A stretch of DNA of 37,236 nucleotides from Bacteroidota bacterium. Its GTDB lineage: Bacteria; Bacteroidota; Bacteroidia; Chitinophagales; Chitinophagaceae. The notes under the pieces are model-generated. The model was not told the DNA's origin, made no database searches, and saw only the letters and a list, made by a program, of their open reading frames with translations. Numbering within the stretch: position 1 is the stretch's first letter; each line of letters begins with the position of its first letter. Position numbers and translations under genes: made by a program. This document shows, one piece after another, positions 1-7,869 of the stretch. The stretch is from NCBI GenBank assembly GCA_013286425.1, contig JABDFS010000027.1:1-37236 (forward strand). Reading direction: 5' to 3'.

Positions 1-1853
1 TCTTCATACGTAACTACTGCAGGAATTGATTTCTGGCCAAACATTCCTGTTGTTGCCTGTTCCGGAAATTCTTTTCCCGGAAAATTTTTAGCCGAAGGCA
101 CATCATTATACGACATAGGAAATGTAGTAGCCAGCTTGCCTGACGGATTTGTTTTCCCACTCAATACATCGGCCATTGCATTGCCACCTTCTTCACCCGG
201 TTGCCATGCAAGCAATATGGCATCAACTTTATCTCTGAATGAAGTAACATCAATCACTCCACCAATATTCAACACTACAATCACCGGTTTATGTTGTGCA
301 TGAAAAGCGGCAGCAACATTATCGATCATTGATTGTTCAAGTGCAGTTAGCTTATAATCATTATCAACCGTTCTGTCTTTTCCTTCACCTGCATTTCTTC
401 CAACACAAACAATTGCAATATTTGATGAAGCAGCTTTTTGGTCAATACTATTTTTATCAATAGCATATTCAGTTGCATCAGGTGTAGGATTCATTAATTC
501 CTGGATGATGCCTTTTTTAGGATGCTTCATCGAATAATCATTCAAATAACTAACATAGGCCTGTTGCACATCTTTGTCCAAACTATATCCTGCATTCGTT
601 AAGCCTGTTGCCAATGAAACAGCATAAGGTTTATTAACATCGCCGCTTCCGGTGCCGCCTGCAATTAAATCATATCCATGATTGCCAAACAGTGCAATGG
701 TTTTAGCTGTATTGTTTACAGGCAATGTATTGTTGCCATTCTTTAATAACACCATGCCTTCTGCTGCTGCCGCTCTTGAAATTTCTGCATGCTTTTTCAG
801 ATCGGGTTTATTGGAGTATGAGTATTTTTTGAAGTCAGGCGTTTTCAACATCACATTTAAAATACCTGCTATGTTTTCATCCAATACAGATTCTGAAAGC
901 TGGCCGCTCTTTACGGCATCAATAATTTTTGTTACCTGGTCTTTTGTACCAGGCATCAGCAAATTGTTGCCTGCTTTCATTTGAGCAACCGCATCTTTTC
1001 CACCAAACCAATCGGTCATTACAAAACCTTTGAAACCCCATTCGTCTTTCAATACTGTAGTAACCAAATCGTGGCTTTCAGAAGTATAAGTTCCGTTTAT
1101 TAAATTGTAAGAAGTCATCACAGCCCATGGCTGAGAATTCTTAATAGCAATCTCAAAATTCTTCAGGTAAATTTCTCTTAGTGCTCTTTCACTCACAATC
1201 GTATTTACTGAGTTGCGGTCTGTTTCCTGGTTATTTCCTGCGAAGTGTTTGATGGTTGCACCCACGCCCTGCGATTGAATGCCGTTTATAATTGCAGCCG
1301 CCGTTTTACCGGATATTAACGGGTCTTCTGAATAGTATTCAAAATTTCTTCCGCCCAGTGGATTGCGGTGAATATTTACACCAGGGCCAAGAATAAAATC
1401 AATACCATATTCTTTTATCTCTTCGCCAAAAGCAACCCCAACTTTTTTTACAAGCGCTGTGTCCCAGCTTGATGCCAGCAATGTTCCTACAGGCCATGCG
1501 GTAGAAAATAAATTATTGGCTGAATCTTCTTTCGACATGGCAAACCTGTGAATACCAGCCGGCCCATCGGCTAAATCCAAAGTAGGAATACCCAATCTTG
1601 CTATCCTGGATGTGTGACCGGATACTGCCATATTTTTTTTATCAAGTTCAGTGTCTTGCCCGGGAGGTGTTAACCCTGGAACTGAAAAGCCTTTACCTAC
1701 AACAAGCTTTGCTTTTTCTTCAAGCGTCATTGATTTGATAACGGCAGCAATTGGGTCCTTGCCCAACTGTGGTGTTTTATTCTGTGCTGTAGTAATAAGA
1801 GAAGTAAAGAGTGTAAGAATAAGCAGTGTGACATTAGAATACCGAAATTTCAT
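1..1853 (-). CDS. bglX: GH3 family beta-glucosidase (BglX-like), 3' end beyond window
   Basis: Exported glycoside hydrolase family 3 enzyme, probably removing terminal beta-linked glucose or xylose from oligosaccharides in the periplasm. The reading frame opens with ATG at 1853-1851 and stays open to the left edge (617 codons). The N-terminus is a Sec signal peptide (MKFRYSNVTLLILTLF, cleavage near TTAQ). The GH3 N-terminal barrel is clear: LADGPAGIHRF, GPGVNIHRNPLGGRNFEYYS, TIKHFAGNNQE and the nucleophile motif GFVMTDWFGG with Asp281. The second alpha/beta domain follows (LLKNGNNTLPV, ALFGNHGYD, GTGSGDV, and AWQPGEEGGNAMADVLSGK near the edge). The fibronectin-like C-terminal domain would lie outside the window. 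It is the last of three minus-strand genes, 68 bp after a small secreted protein. The family is certain; the substrate is not. Confidence 0.95.
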   Translation of the reverse strand, partial: MKFRYSNVTLLILTLFTSLITTAQNKTPQLGKDPIAAVIKSMTLEEKAKLVVGKGFSVPGLTPPGQDTELDKKNMAVSGHTSRIARLGIPTLDLADGPAGIHRFAMSKEDSANNLFSTAWPVGTLLASSWDTALVKKVGVAFGEEIKEYGIDFILGPGVNIHRNPLGGRNFEYYSEDPLISGKTAAAIINGIQSQGVGATIKHFAGNNQETDRNSVNTIVSERALREIYLKNFEIAIKNSQPWAVMTSYNLINGTYTSESHDLVTTVLKDEWGFKGFVMTDWFGGKDAVAQMKAGNNLLMPGTKDQVTKIIDAVKSGQLSESVLDENIAGILNVMLKTPDFKKYSYSNKPDLKKHAEISRAAAAEGMVLLKNGNNTLPVNNTAKTIALFGNHGYDLIAGGTGSGDVNKPYAVSLATGLTNAGYSLDKDVQQAYVSYLNDYSMKHPKKGIIQELMNPTPDATEYAIDKNSIDQKAASSNIAIVCVGRNAGEGKDRTVDNDYKLTALEQSMIDNVAAAFHAQHKPVIVVLNIGGVIDVTSFRDKVDAILLAWQPGEEGGNAMADVLSGKTNPSGKLATTFPMSYNDVPSAKNFPGKEFPEQATTGMFGQKSIPAVVTYE

Positions 1854-1921
1854 ATGCAATTGTTTAAGTAGATAATTATAATGAGTATGGTGAAAGAAAC
1901 CTTCACCACTTAATGAGTTCT

Positions 1922-2299
1922 TTAGTTCTGTTTTACGCGTTCGCCATCAGCATCAAACATTCCCATCATACTTCCGGTAAAATGATCATCATCTTTCTTG
2001 TTCATTTCAAGATTTACGTCATAGCCCTGCGCATTAAAATAAACAGTCGCTTTATCGCCGCTCACTTCTATCTTATCAATTTTTGACATTTCAGCGCCCG
2101 TTGAATCCTGTATAACGCCTGTTAAAGCAGTGTCTGATTTTGTAAGTACTACAAACATTTTTGCATCGCCGTTGGATGTGCCTTTTATCAATACATTCCA
2201 TTTACCTGCGAAATAATCTGCGCCGGTTGTTTGCGCTTTTACATTTACCGATAACAGCAGGAAGAATAATCCTGCAAAAACGAAACTTGCTTTTTTCAT
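1922..2299 (-). CDS. small secreted beta-rich protein of unknown function
   Basis: A 125-residue protein with a clear Sec signal peptide (MKKASFVFAGLFFLLLSVNVKAQ). The mature part alternates polar and hydrophobic residues (GKWNVLIKG, AKMFVVLTKSD, LTGVIQDSTG, ATVYFNAQG, HFTGSMMGMF), as in small lipocalin-like beta-barrels. I recognise no catalytic motif and assign no function. It lies between the GbsR/MarR-like regulator and the GH3 gene on the same strand. An operator-like inverted repeat sits 72-95 bp upstream of its start and matches the one in front of the regulator, so it is probably controlled by that regulator. Confidence 0.8.
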   Translation of the reverse strand: MKKASFVFAGLFFLLLSVNVKAQTTGADYFAGKWNVLIKGTSNGDAKMFVVLTKSDTALTGVIQDSTGAEMSKIDKIEVSGDKATVYFNAQGYDVNLEMNKKDDDHFTGSMMGMFDADGERVKQN

Positions 2300-2370
2300 T
2301 GTGGTTGTTTTATTTGATTTTAAAATTTGTGTTTGATTATACCAGATATTATAAGACTTATAGCGTATTA

Positions 2371-2394
2371 TTAGTTCGGAACAAACAGAACCAA
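2371..2394. promoter_or_regulatory. operator-like inverted repeat upstream of the secreted-protein gene
   Basis: The sequence is TTAGTTC, ten bases, then GAACCAA. It is a near-perfect dyad and shares arms, spacer length and the inner GG with the site at 2927-2950 in front of the regulator gene. It lies between the regulator stop and the start at 2299, where a promoter is expected. The inference is a binding site for the adjacent GbsR/MarR-like protein. Confidence 0.6.
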
Positions 2395-2407
2395 TAATAT
2401 AAAAAAA

Positions 2408-2899
2408 TTATTTATGCGCTTTTTCCCAATCTGCTACCAGCTTATCTATTCCCTTATGAATGTAAGTGCTGAAATCTATCACTTCTTTTAACTCCCGGCT
2501 GAAATGCTGGAATTCAGAATTCTTTCTGTGCTGTAACGCTTCCATGATCATATCATTAATTAATTGTCCTTTCTTATATTGATCTTTGATGACCTTTGAA
2601 AGGCCTTTCGTATTGATTTGAAAATATCTTTTGCGGTCGCCACTGAACGTGATATAATTAACAACATCCGCCTGCATTAGCTGGTTCAAAGCTGTACTTA
2701 TGCTGCTCTTGCTTGCTTTTAAAAATTCCTGTATCTCATAAAAGCCACGGTATGGCGGTTCTGAAAGCATAAGGTAAGCAACAATGCGACCGGGCATAGG
2801 CGCCTGGCCTGTTTGTTCTATCATAATTCCTATCTTTTCTACTTTACCTGAAAGTTGGTCAACTGATTTACGTGTAGACGGCGTAGTGCTTTTTTTCAT
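2408..2899 (-). CDS. GbsR/MarR-like winged-helix transcriptional regulator
   Basis: Predicted DNA-binding regulator of 163 residues starting MKKSTTPSTRKS. A longer reading from TTG at 2950 is possible but would place an operator-like palindrome inside the coding region, so ATG 2899 is preferred. Residues about 40-110 hold the winged helix: GRIVAYLMLSEPPYRGFYEI, then the recognition-helix region LKASKSSISTALNQLMQA, then the wing VVNYITFSGDRKRYF. The C-terminal half is helical and charged, fitting a dimerisation segment. This layout resembles GbsR-type MarR relatives. The twin operators (2371-2394 and 2927-2950) suggest autoregulation plus control of the secreted-protein gene and possibly the GH3 gene. 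The ligand is unknown. Confidence 0.85.
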   Translation of the reverse strand: MKKSTTPSTRKSVDQLSGKVEKIGIMIEQTGQAPMPGRIVAYLMLSEPPYRGFYEIQEFLKASKSSISTALNQLMQADVVNYITFSGDRKRYFQINTKGLSKVIKDQYKKGQLINDMIMEALQHRKNSEFQHFSRELKEVIDFSTYIHKGIDKLVADWEKAHK

Positions 2900-2926
2900 T
2901 TCAGGCAACGAATCTAATTGGTTTTT

Positions 2927-2950
2927 TTGGTTCGGTAAAAAAAGAACCAA
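2927..2950. promoter_or_regulatory. operator-like inverted repeat in front of the regulator gene
   Basis: TTGGTTC, ten bases, GAACCAA: a perfect 7-bp dyad lying 28-51 bp upstream of the regulator ATG at 2899. Its partner at 2371-2394 has the same spacing and differs by one arm base. The position fits autorepression. Confidence 0.65.
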
Positions 2951-3510
2951 ATTTTTTTTAAAACTTTTTTAGCCTCCCGGTCTTGTCATTTTTCTTTCCT
3001 TGCTTTAAAACAAACCTTAAACCCGTTGGCGGATTTTTTTTATAAAAGATAAAACAGAAAATATGTTTGGCCATCATTTTATTCCACAATCATCTCCCCT
3101 TTTTAAAGCTTTTGCCCGGGTAACGCCCATTTAATAGTATGAGGCATACCTGCAGGCTCATTTGTTCGGTCGTTGGTCGGTACTTCTTCGGTACTTGGTC
3201 GGTAGTTGTTCGGTCAATAGGACCGAACAACTACCGAATATATACCGGCAATAATCCGGCAAAATAAGCTATCAGGTAACCTTGACACAGGCAATTAATG
3301 AATCAAATGCCCAATACCGGCCTGCAGGCATACATCTATCGTTTCTTATAAACCGATAGCAAAATATGCTTTTCATTTTTTGCCTTTGTTTAGTTCCCAT
3401 GTAGCTAGTAAAAAAACTCCGCAAGGAGGTTAACTCTTTAGTATTTTACATAACGGTACAGGACAGTGATTGAATATGCCCCGTTTATTTTTGACTTTCA
3501 AATTTGGCCA
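2951..3510. other. intergenic region between the divergent regulator and GH106 genes
   Basis: About 560 bp without a gene. It holds the regulator promoter side, the 132-bp array at 3147-3278, and a short GCAA-tetraloop hairpin (CTCC-GCAA-GGAG, 3417-3428) in the presumed GH106 leader. The AAGGAGG there is not followed by a start codon at a usable distance. CCTGCAGGC occurs at 3149-3157 and again near 3324-3332. I see nothing else that I can name. Confidence 0.6.
3147..3278. repeat. 132-bp palindromic element with 11-bp periodic units (element A)
   Basis: TCGG starts at 3166, 3177, 3188, 3199 and 3210. On the other arm CCGA or CCGG starts at 3223, 3234, 3245 and 3256. Every step within an arm is exactly 11 bp and the switch step is 13. 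The central arms 3199-3215 and 3221-3237 form a perfect 17-bp stem with a 5-nt loop. The ends are imperfect inverted boxes of 17 bp, TACCTGCAGGCTCATTT (3147-3163) and AAATAAGCTATCAGGTA (3262-3278), with 13 of 17 positions agreeing. Total length is 132, or 12 x 11. Element C (34405-34536) has the same length, boxes and register. It lies upstream of the GH106 gene. No ORF runs through it. Confidence 0.85.
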
Positions 3511-6500
3511 ATGAAAAAGCTATTTTTCCTTTCTGCTATCTCGCTGGTATCAATTGCTGCCATGTCGCAAACCAGTCTTTCAAACGACAGCTTATATAAA
3601 AATTTTGTATCGCCACCCAACAGTGCAAAGCCGCGCGTGTGGTGGCATTGGATGAATGGCAATATCACTGAAGATGGTATAAGAAAAGATTTGGAATGGA
3701 TGCATCGTGCAGGTGTTGGCGGCTTTCAGAATTTTGATGCTGCATTGGCAACACCGCAGATAGTTGAAAAGCGTTTAACTTATATGACGCCTGACTGGAA
3801 AGATGCATTTCACTTTGCAACAAAACTTGCAGATTCATTGCATCTGGAAATGGCTATCGCAGGCTCGCCGGGCTGGAGTGAAAGTGGTGGCCCCTGGGTA
3901 AAGCCTGAAGATGGAATGAAAAAAATTGTGTGGACTGAGACGCGTGTAAAAGGCGGAACATCAAATATAAAATTGCCACAGCCGGAAGGCACCACAGGCC
4001 CGTTTCAAAACATAGAAATGCAACCGGGTTTTGGTGAAACTATTGATGCATCAAAACTTCCGAAGTTTTATAAAGATGTTGCAGTGGTTGCTTATAAAAT
4101 TCCTGCCACAGATAAATCATTAAGCGAGCTTGGTGCAACAGTTACATCGAGCGGCGGCAATTTTTCTTTGCAACAATTAACCGATGGAGATCTTTCAACA
4201 ACAGTTCTTTTGCCAAGAGATTCTGCAACAGGATTTGGATGGATACAGTTTGCATTTCCTCAACCGCAAACCATTAAAGCAATAACAATGGTAGGGGGCG
4301 GTGAGCCCGGTGTGTTTGGATTTGGTTCGGCTGCAAAAGACAGTCGTAAACTGGAAGCGAGTGATGACGGTGTAAACTACAAACCCGTTTGTATTATACC
4401 TCCCGGCGCTATTTTGCAGCAAACAATTAATATACCTGCAACTACTGCAAAATATTTTCGGATCACTATAAAAAATCCACCGCCGCCGGCAAACATTGGT
4501 GCCGCTTTTGGTATGGGTGATATGGGCGCATCAAAAGATCCGGGTGGTACTGAAATAGCAGAAATTTATTTGCACACTACAGATGTAATTGAACGCTTTG
4601 AAGAGAAGGATGCATTTGCTCCTGTTGGTGATTTGAATACAAAAATGACTGCATCAACCAATGATGTTGTTGCAACAAGCGACATCATTGATCTTACCAA
4701 TAAATTAAATTCAAATGGAACGTTGAATTGGACCGCTCCCGATGGTGAATGGAAAATTGTTCGCTTTGGTTATTCATTGCTTGGCATTACAAATCATCCT
4801 GCATCACCTGAAGCAACAGGCCCTGAAGTGGATAAACTTGATCCTGTTGCAGTAAAAAATTATTTCACCAATTATCTTGGTCAATATGAAAATGCAACCG
4901 GTGGTTTAATGGGTAAGAAAGGCGGCTTGCAATTTATGGTGACTGATAGTTGGGAAGCAGGCGCACAAAACTGGACTGCAAACCTTCCTGCAGAGTTTCA
5001 ACAGCGTCGAGGCTACAGCATCATTCCATGGTTGCCTGTATTAACAGGAACGGTTGTGAAAAGTTCTGAAGCAAGCGAACGGTTTTTATTTGATTTCAGG
5101 AAAACACTGAGTGAAATGGTAGCGGAATATCATTACGATGCATTGACAAATATTCTTGCACAATATGGAATGAAACGTTATTCAGAATCGCATGAAAGCG
5201 GCCGTGCATTAATTGCAGATGGTATGGATGTAAAACGCAAAGCAGCAGTACCGATGTCTGCAATGTGGACACCGAATCCATTCATCAATGGTGGTGATCA
5301 GACAGGTTACCAGGCAGACATAAGAGAGTCCGCATCCACTGCACACATTTATGGGCAAAATCTTGTTGCTGCAGAATCATTAACAGCACTTGGCATTCCT
5401 GCAACAGCATGGTCTTATTCACCCGAAAATTTAAAACCCACTGCAGATCTTGAGCTCGCAAGCGGGTTAAACCGTTTTGTTATTCACTGCTCTGTTCATC
5501 AGCCAACAGATGATAAAATTCCGGGCCTTGGCCTTGGTCCATTTGGTCAGTGGTTCAATCGCCATGAAACATGGGCAGAGGATGCAAAAGCATGGACGGG
5601 CTATTTATCGCGCAGCAGTTATTTATTACAGCAAGGAAAGTTTGTTGCTGATGTTGTTTACTATTATGGTGAAGACAATAACATCACTTCATTGTTTGGA
5701 AAACAATTGCCAAGCATTCCCGAAGGTTATAATTATGATTTCATCAATGCAGATGCGCTGCTTAATTTATTATCTGTAAAAGATGGAAAGCTTGTTACAT
5801 CAAGTGGCATGAGTTATCGCGTGCTGGTGTTGGACAGCAATGCGGCAAGAATGAGTTTGCCTGTTTTGAAAAAGATAAATGCATTGGTAAAAGCAGGCGC
5901 AACCATCGCAGGTGTTAAGCCAACAATACCATTGGGTTTAAGTGATGATGCAAATGAATTTAACCAACTGGTTAATGAAACATGGTCTTCATCCAACATA
6001 AATGTTACAGAAGGAAAATCAGTAAGTGATGTGTTGAATGCAATGAACATTAATCCTGATTTTGCTTATACAAAATCAAAGGCCGATACGAAGTTGTTAT
6101 ATGTTCACCGCAAAACAAATGACCGCGATATTTATTGGGTTGATAGTCGCAACAATAACGCGCAGGATGTTGAAGCAACGTTTCGCATTGCAGGAAAATT
6201 ACCTGAGATATGGCATGCAGAAACAGGTAAGACAGAAGCTGCTTCTTACAGCATTGAAAACGGTGTAACAAAAGTTGCTTTGCATTTGCAGCCGAACGAT
6301 GCCGTGTTTGTAGTGTTTAAAAATAAAGCGACACAAACATCTGTAACATTGCCTGCAACAGAAGAAAAACAATTGACGGTTGTTGATGGAAGCTGGAATG
6401 TAGATTTTCAAAAAGACCGCGGTGCACCTGCAAATGCAACATTTGATAAACTTGTTTCTTACACTGATAATGCAGATGCAGGCATAAAATATTTTTCAGG

Positions 6501-6855
6501 CTCTGCTACTTATACAAAAACAATTACAGCAGATAAAAACTGGTTTGCAAAGGGCTCAACATTGTGGCTTGATTTAGGTGATGTAAAAAATCTTGCAGAA
6601 GTTATTGTGAATGGAAAATCACTCGGTATTGTCTGGAAACAACCTTTCCGTGTTGATGTAACCAATGCATTAAAAGCAGGAGAAAATAAAGTTGAGGTTA
6701 AGGTCATTAATCTTTGGGTGAACCGTTTGATTGGCGATGCACAACCAAATGTTGAGCATAAGATCACGTATACAACAATGCCTTTTTACCAGGCAAATTC
6801 AAAACTGTTGCCATCAGGATTATTAGGACCTGTGCAGATACTTTCAGTTAAGTAA
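3511..6855 (+). CDS. GH106-type alpha-L-rhamnosidase, secreted
   Basis: Large exported glycosidase (1114 residues) predicted to release L-rhamnose from rhamnosides or rhamnogalacturonan-like glycans. The start is ATG 3511, which begins a Sec signal peptide (MKKLFFLSAISLVSIAAMSQ). The GTG at 3466 would add 15 residues ahead of it. The N-terminal catalytic part shows the family signature PRVWWHWMNGN (about 41-51), GIRKDLEWMHRAGVGGFQ and GSPGWSESGGPWV. A galactose-binding-like domain seems inserted at about 195-355. Further catalytic-region blocks are VTDSWEAGAQNW (Glu482) and YSESHESGRA (Glu562), both candidate acidic catalytic or metal residues. The C-terminal beta-sandwich contains VIVNGKSLGIVWKQPFRV and ends PSGLLGPVQIL, as usual in this family. 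It is the first gene of the rhamnose locus, 108 bp before an esterase. Family call strong; exact linkage unknown. Confidence 0.92.
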   Translation: MKKLFFLSAISLVSIAAMSQTSLSNDSLYKNFVSPPNSAKPRVWWHWMNGNITEDGIRKDLEWMHRAGVGGFQNFDAALATPQIVEKRLTYMTPDWKDAFHFATKLADSLHLEMAIAGSPGWSESGGPWVKPEDGMKKIVWTETRVKGGTSNIKLPQPEGTTGPFQNIEMQPGFGETIDASKLPKFYKDVAVVAYKIPATDKSLSELGATVTSSGGNFSLQQLTDGDLSTTVLLPRDSATGFGWIQFAFPQPQTIKAITMVGGGEPGVFGFGSAAKDSRKLEASDDGVNYKPVCIIPPGAILQQTINIPATTAKYFRITIKNPPPPANIGAAFGMGDMGASKDPGGTEIAEIYLHTTDVIERFEEKDAFAPVGDLNTKMTASTNDVVATSDIIDLTNKLNSNGTLNWTAPDGEWKIVRFGYSLLGITNHPASPEATGPEVDKLDPVAVKNYFTNYLGQYENATGGLMGKKGGLQFMVTDSWEAGAQNWTANLPAEFQQRRGYSIIPWLPVLTGTVVKSSEASERFLFDFRKTLSEMVAEYHYDALTNILAQYGMKRYSESHESGRALIADGMDVKRKAAVPMSAMWTPNPFINGGDQTGYQADIRESASTAHIYGQNLVAAESLTALGIPATAWSYSPENLKPTADLELASGLNRFVIHCSVHQPTDDKIPGLGLGPFGQWFNRHETWAEDAKAWTGYLSRSSYLLQQGKFVADVVYYYGEDNNITSLFGKQLPSIPEGYNYDFINADALLNLLSVKDGKLVTSSGMSYRVLVLDSNAARMSLPVLKKINALVKAGATIAGVKPTIPLGLSDDANEFNQLVNETWSSSNINVTEGKSVSDVLNAMNINPDFAYTKSKADTKLLYVHRKTNDRDIYWVDSRNNNAQDVEATFRIAGKLPEIWHAETGKTEAASYSIENGVTKVALHLQPNDAVFVVFKNKATQTSVTLPATEEKQLTVVDGSWNVDFQKDRGAPANATFDKLVSYTDNADAGIKYFSGSATYTKTITADKNWFAKGSTLWLDLGDVKNLAEVIVNGKSLGIVWKQPFRVDVTNALKAGENKVEVKVINLWVNRLIGDAQPNVEHKITYTTMPFYQANSKLLPSGLLGPVQILSVK

Positions 6856-6963
6856 GATGTTATGCAACTGAAGAAAATATATTGAACAGATATTTTCTTT
6901 GCCGGAAATATTACTTATATAATATCTTCCACTATCATTTTATCTTACAAAATCACCTGCACT

Positions 6964-7848
6964 ATGCGTAATAAAGTTGTATCAGCGATAACAGTTTTAC
7001 TGTTCATCACGCATGCAATAAACATACATGCACAAACTGAAATTCCATTGTATAATGGCGCAGTTCCGGGTTCCGAAAACTGGAACTGGGAAGAAAAGCA
7101 AATCAAGGCTGATATTGGTAATATTGTAATGGATGTTTCGCATCCTTCATTAACAGCTTTTATTCCAGCTAATCCAAATGGCACTGCAGTAATTATTGCA
7201 CCCGGCGGCGCGTTTCATGTATTGGCTTTTGACCTGGAAGGAACAGAAGTAGCAAAGCGTTTAAATGCATTGGGCATTACTGCTTTTGTATTGAAATACC
7301 GCGTAGTGCATAATGATCCTGCGCATCCTGAAAACAGTATCGGAACATTAATGTCAACAAAAAATTTCAAAAAACTTGATTCACTGAATGCGCCTGTTGT
7401 GCCGCTTGCAATGCAGGATGGATTAACCGCAGTAAAATATGTTCGTCAACATGCAACAGATTATAAGATCGACCCCAACAAAATCGGCTTCATGGGATTT
7501 TCTGCGGGAGGTACCGTAACAATGTCCGTTATATATAACGCTACTGATGAGAGCCGCCCAAACTTTGTTGCACCGATTTATGCTTATGAAGGTGCAATCA
7601 TCGGATCAACCGTTCCCTCCGCAAAAACACCGATTTTTATTTGTGCTGCAAGCGATGATGATCTTGGCCTCGCAACACACAGTGTTCACATTTATTTAAA
7701 ATGGCTGGCTGCAAATCAGCCTGCAGAATTACACATGTATGAACAGGGCAAACATGGCTTCGGCACAAAAACACAAGGACTTCCTGTTGATTCATGGATG
7801 GATAGGTTTACTGACTGGCTTGCCATGCATGGTTTGGTAAAAAAATAA
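6964..7848 (+). CDS. secreted alpha/beta-hydrolase, carbohydrate-esterase-like
   Basis: A 294-residue exported serine hydrolase with signal peptide MRNKVVSAITVLLFITHAINIHAQ. The fold is evident: oxyanion-hole region VIIAPGGAFH, nucleophile elbow GFSAGG with Ser180, acidic residue in ASDDD (231-233), and His264 in GKHGFG. Such proteins in polysaccharide loci usually remove acetyl or other acyl groups from sugars (acetyl-xylan-esterase-like). It sits between the rhamnosidase and the lactate dehydrogenase, 21 bp before the latter, so co-transcription is likely. A role in de-acetylating rhamnose-containing glycans is inference. Confidence 0.85.
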   Translation: MRNKVVSAITVLLFITHAINIHAQTEIPLYNGAVPGSENWNWEEKQIKADIGNIVMDVSHPSLTAFIPANPNGTAVIIAPGGAFHVLAFDLEGTEVAKRLNALGITAFVLKYRVVHNDPAHPENSIGTLMSTKNFKKLDSLNAPVVPLAMQDGLTAVKYVRQHATDYKIDPNKIGFMGFSAGGTVTMSVIYNATDESRPNFVAPIYAYEGAIIGSTVPSAKTPIFICAASDDDLGLATHSVHIYLKWLAANQPAELHMYEQGKHGFGTKTQGLPVDSWMDRFTDWLAMHGLVKK

Positions 7849-7869
7849 TTATTGGCTTAATATATTCTA

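Noticed and set aside
682..984. Plus-strand reading frame opposite the GH3 gene
   Set aside because: Antisense shadow of a clear GH3 coding region; the same applies to the many other short frames opposite or inside the glycosidase and sulfatase genes.
2900..2950. N-terminal extension of the regulator from TTG 2950
   Set aside because: It would place the operator-like dyad inside the gene, has no family similarity, and ATG 2899 is a normal start.
3147..3278. Element A as an array of binding sites for the neighbouring GbsR/MarR-like regulator, because both contain GTTCGG
   Set aside because: Element C has the same architecture with a different core, so the shared GTTCGG is probably chance.
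3423..3429. AAGGAGG as a Shine-Dalgarno site
   Set aside because: No start codon follows at a usable distance and this phylum rarely uses such sites; it is better seen as one arm of a GCAA-tetraloop hairpin.
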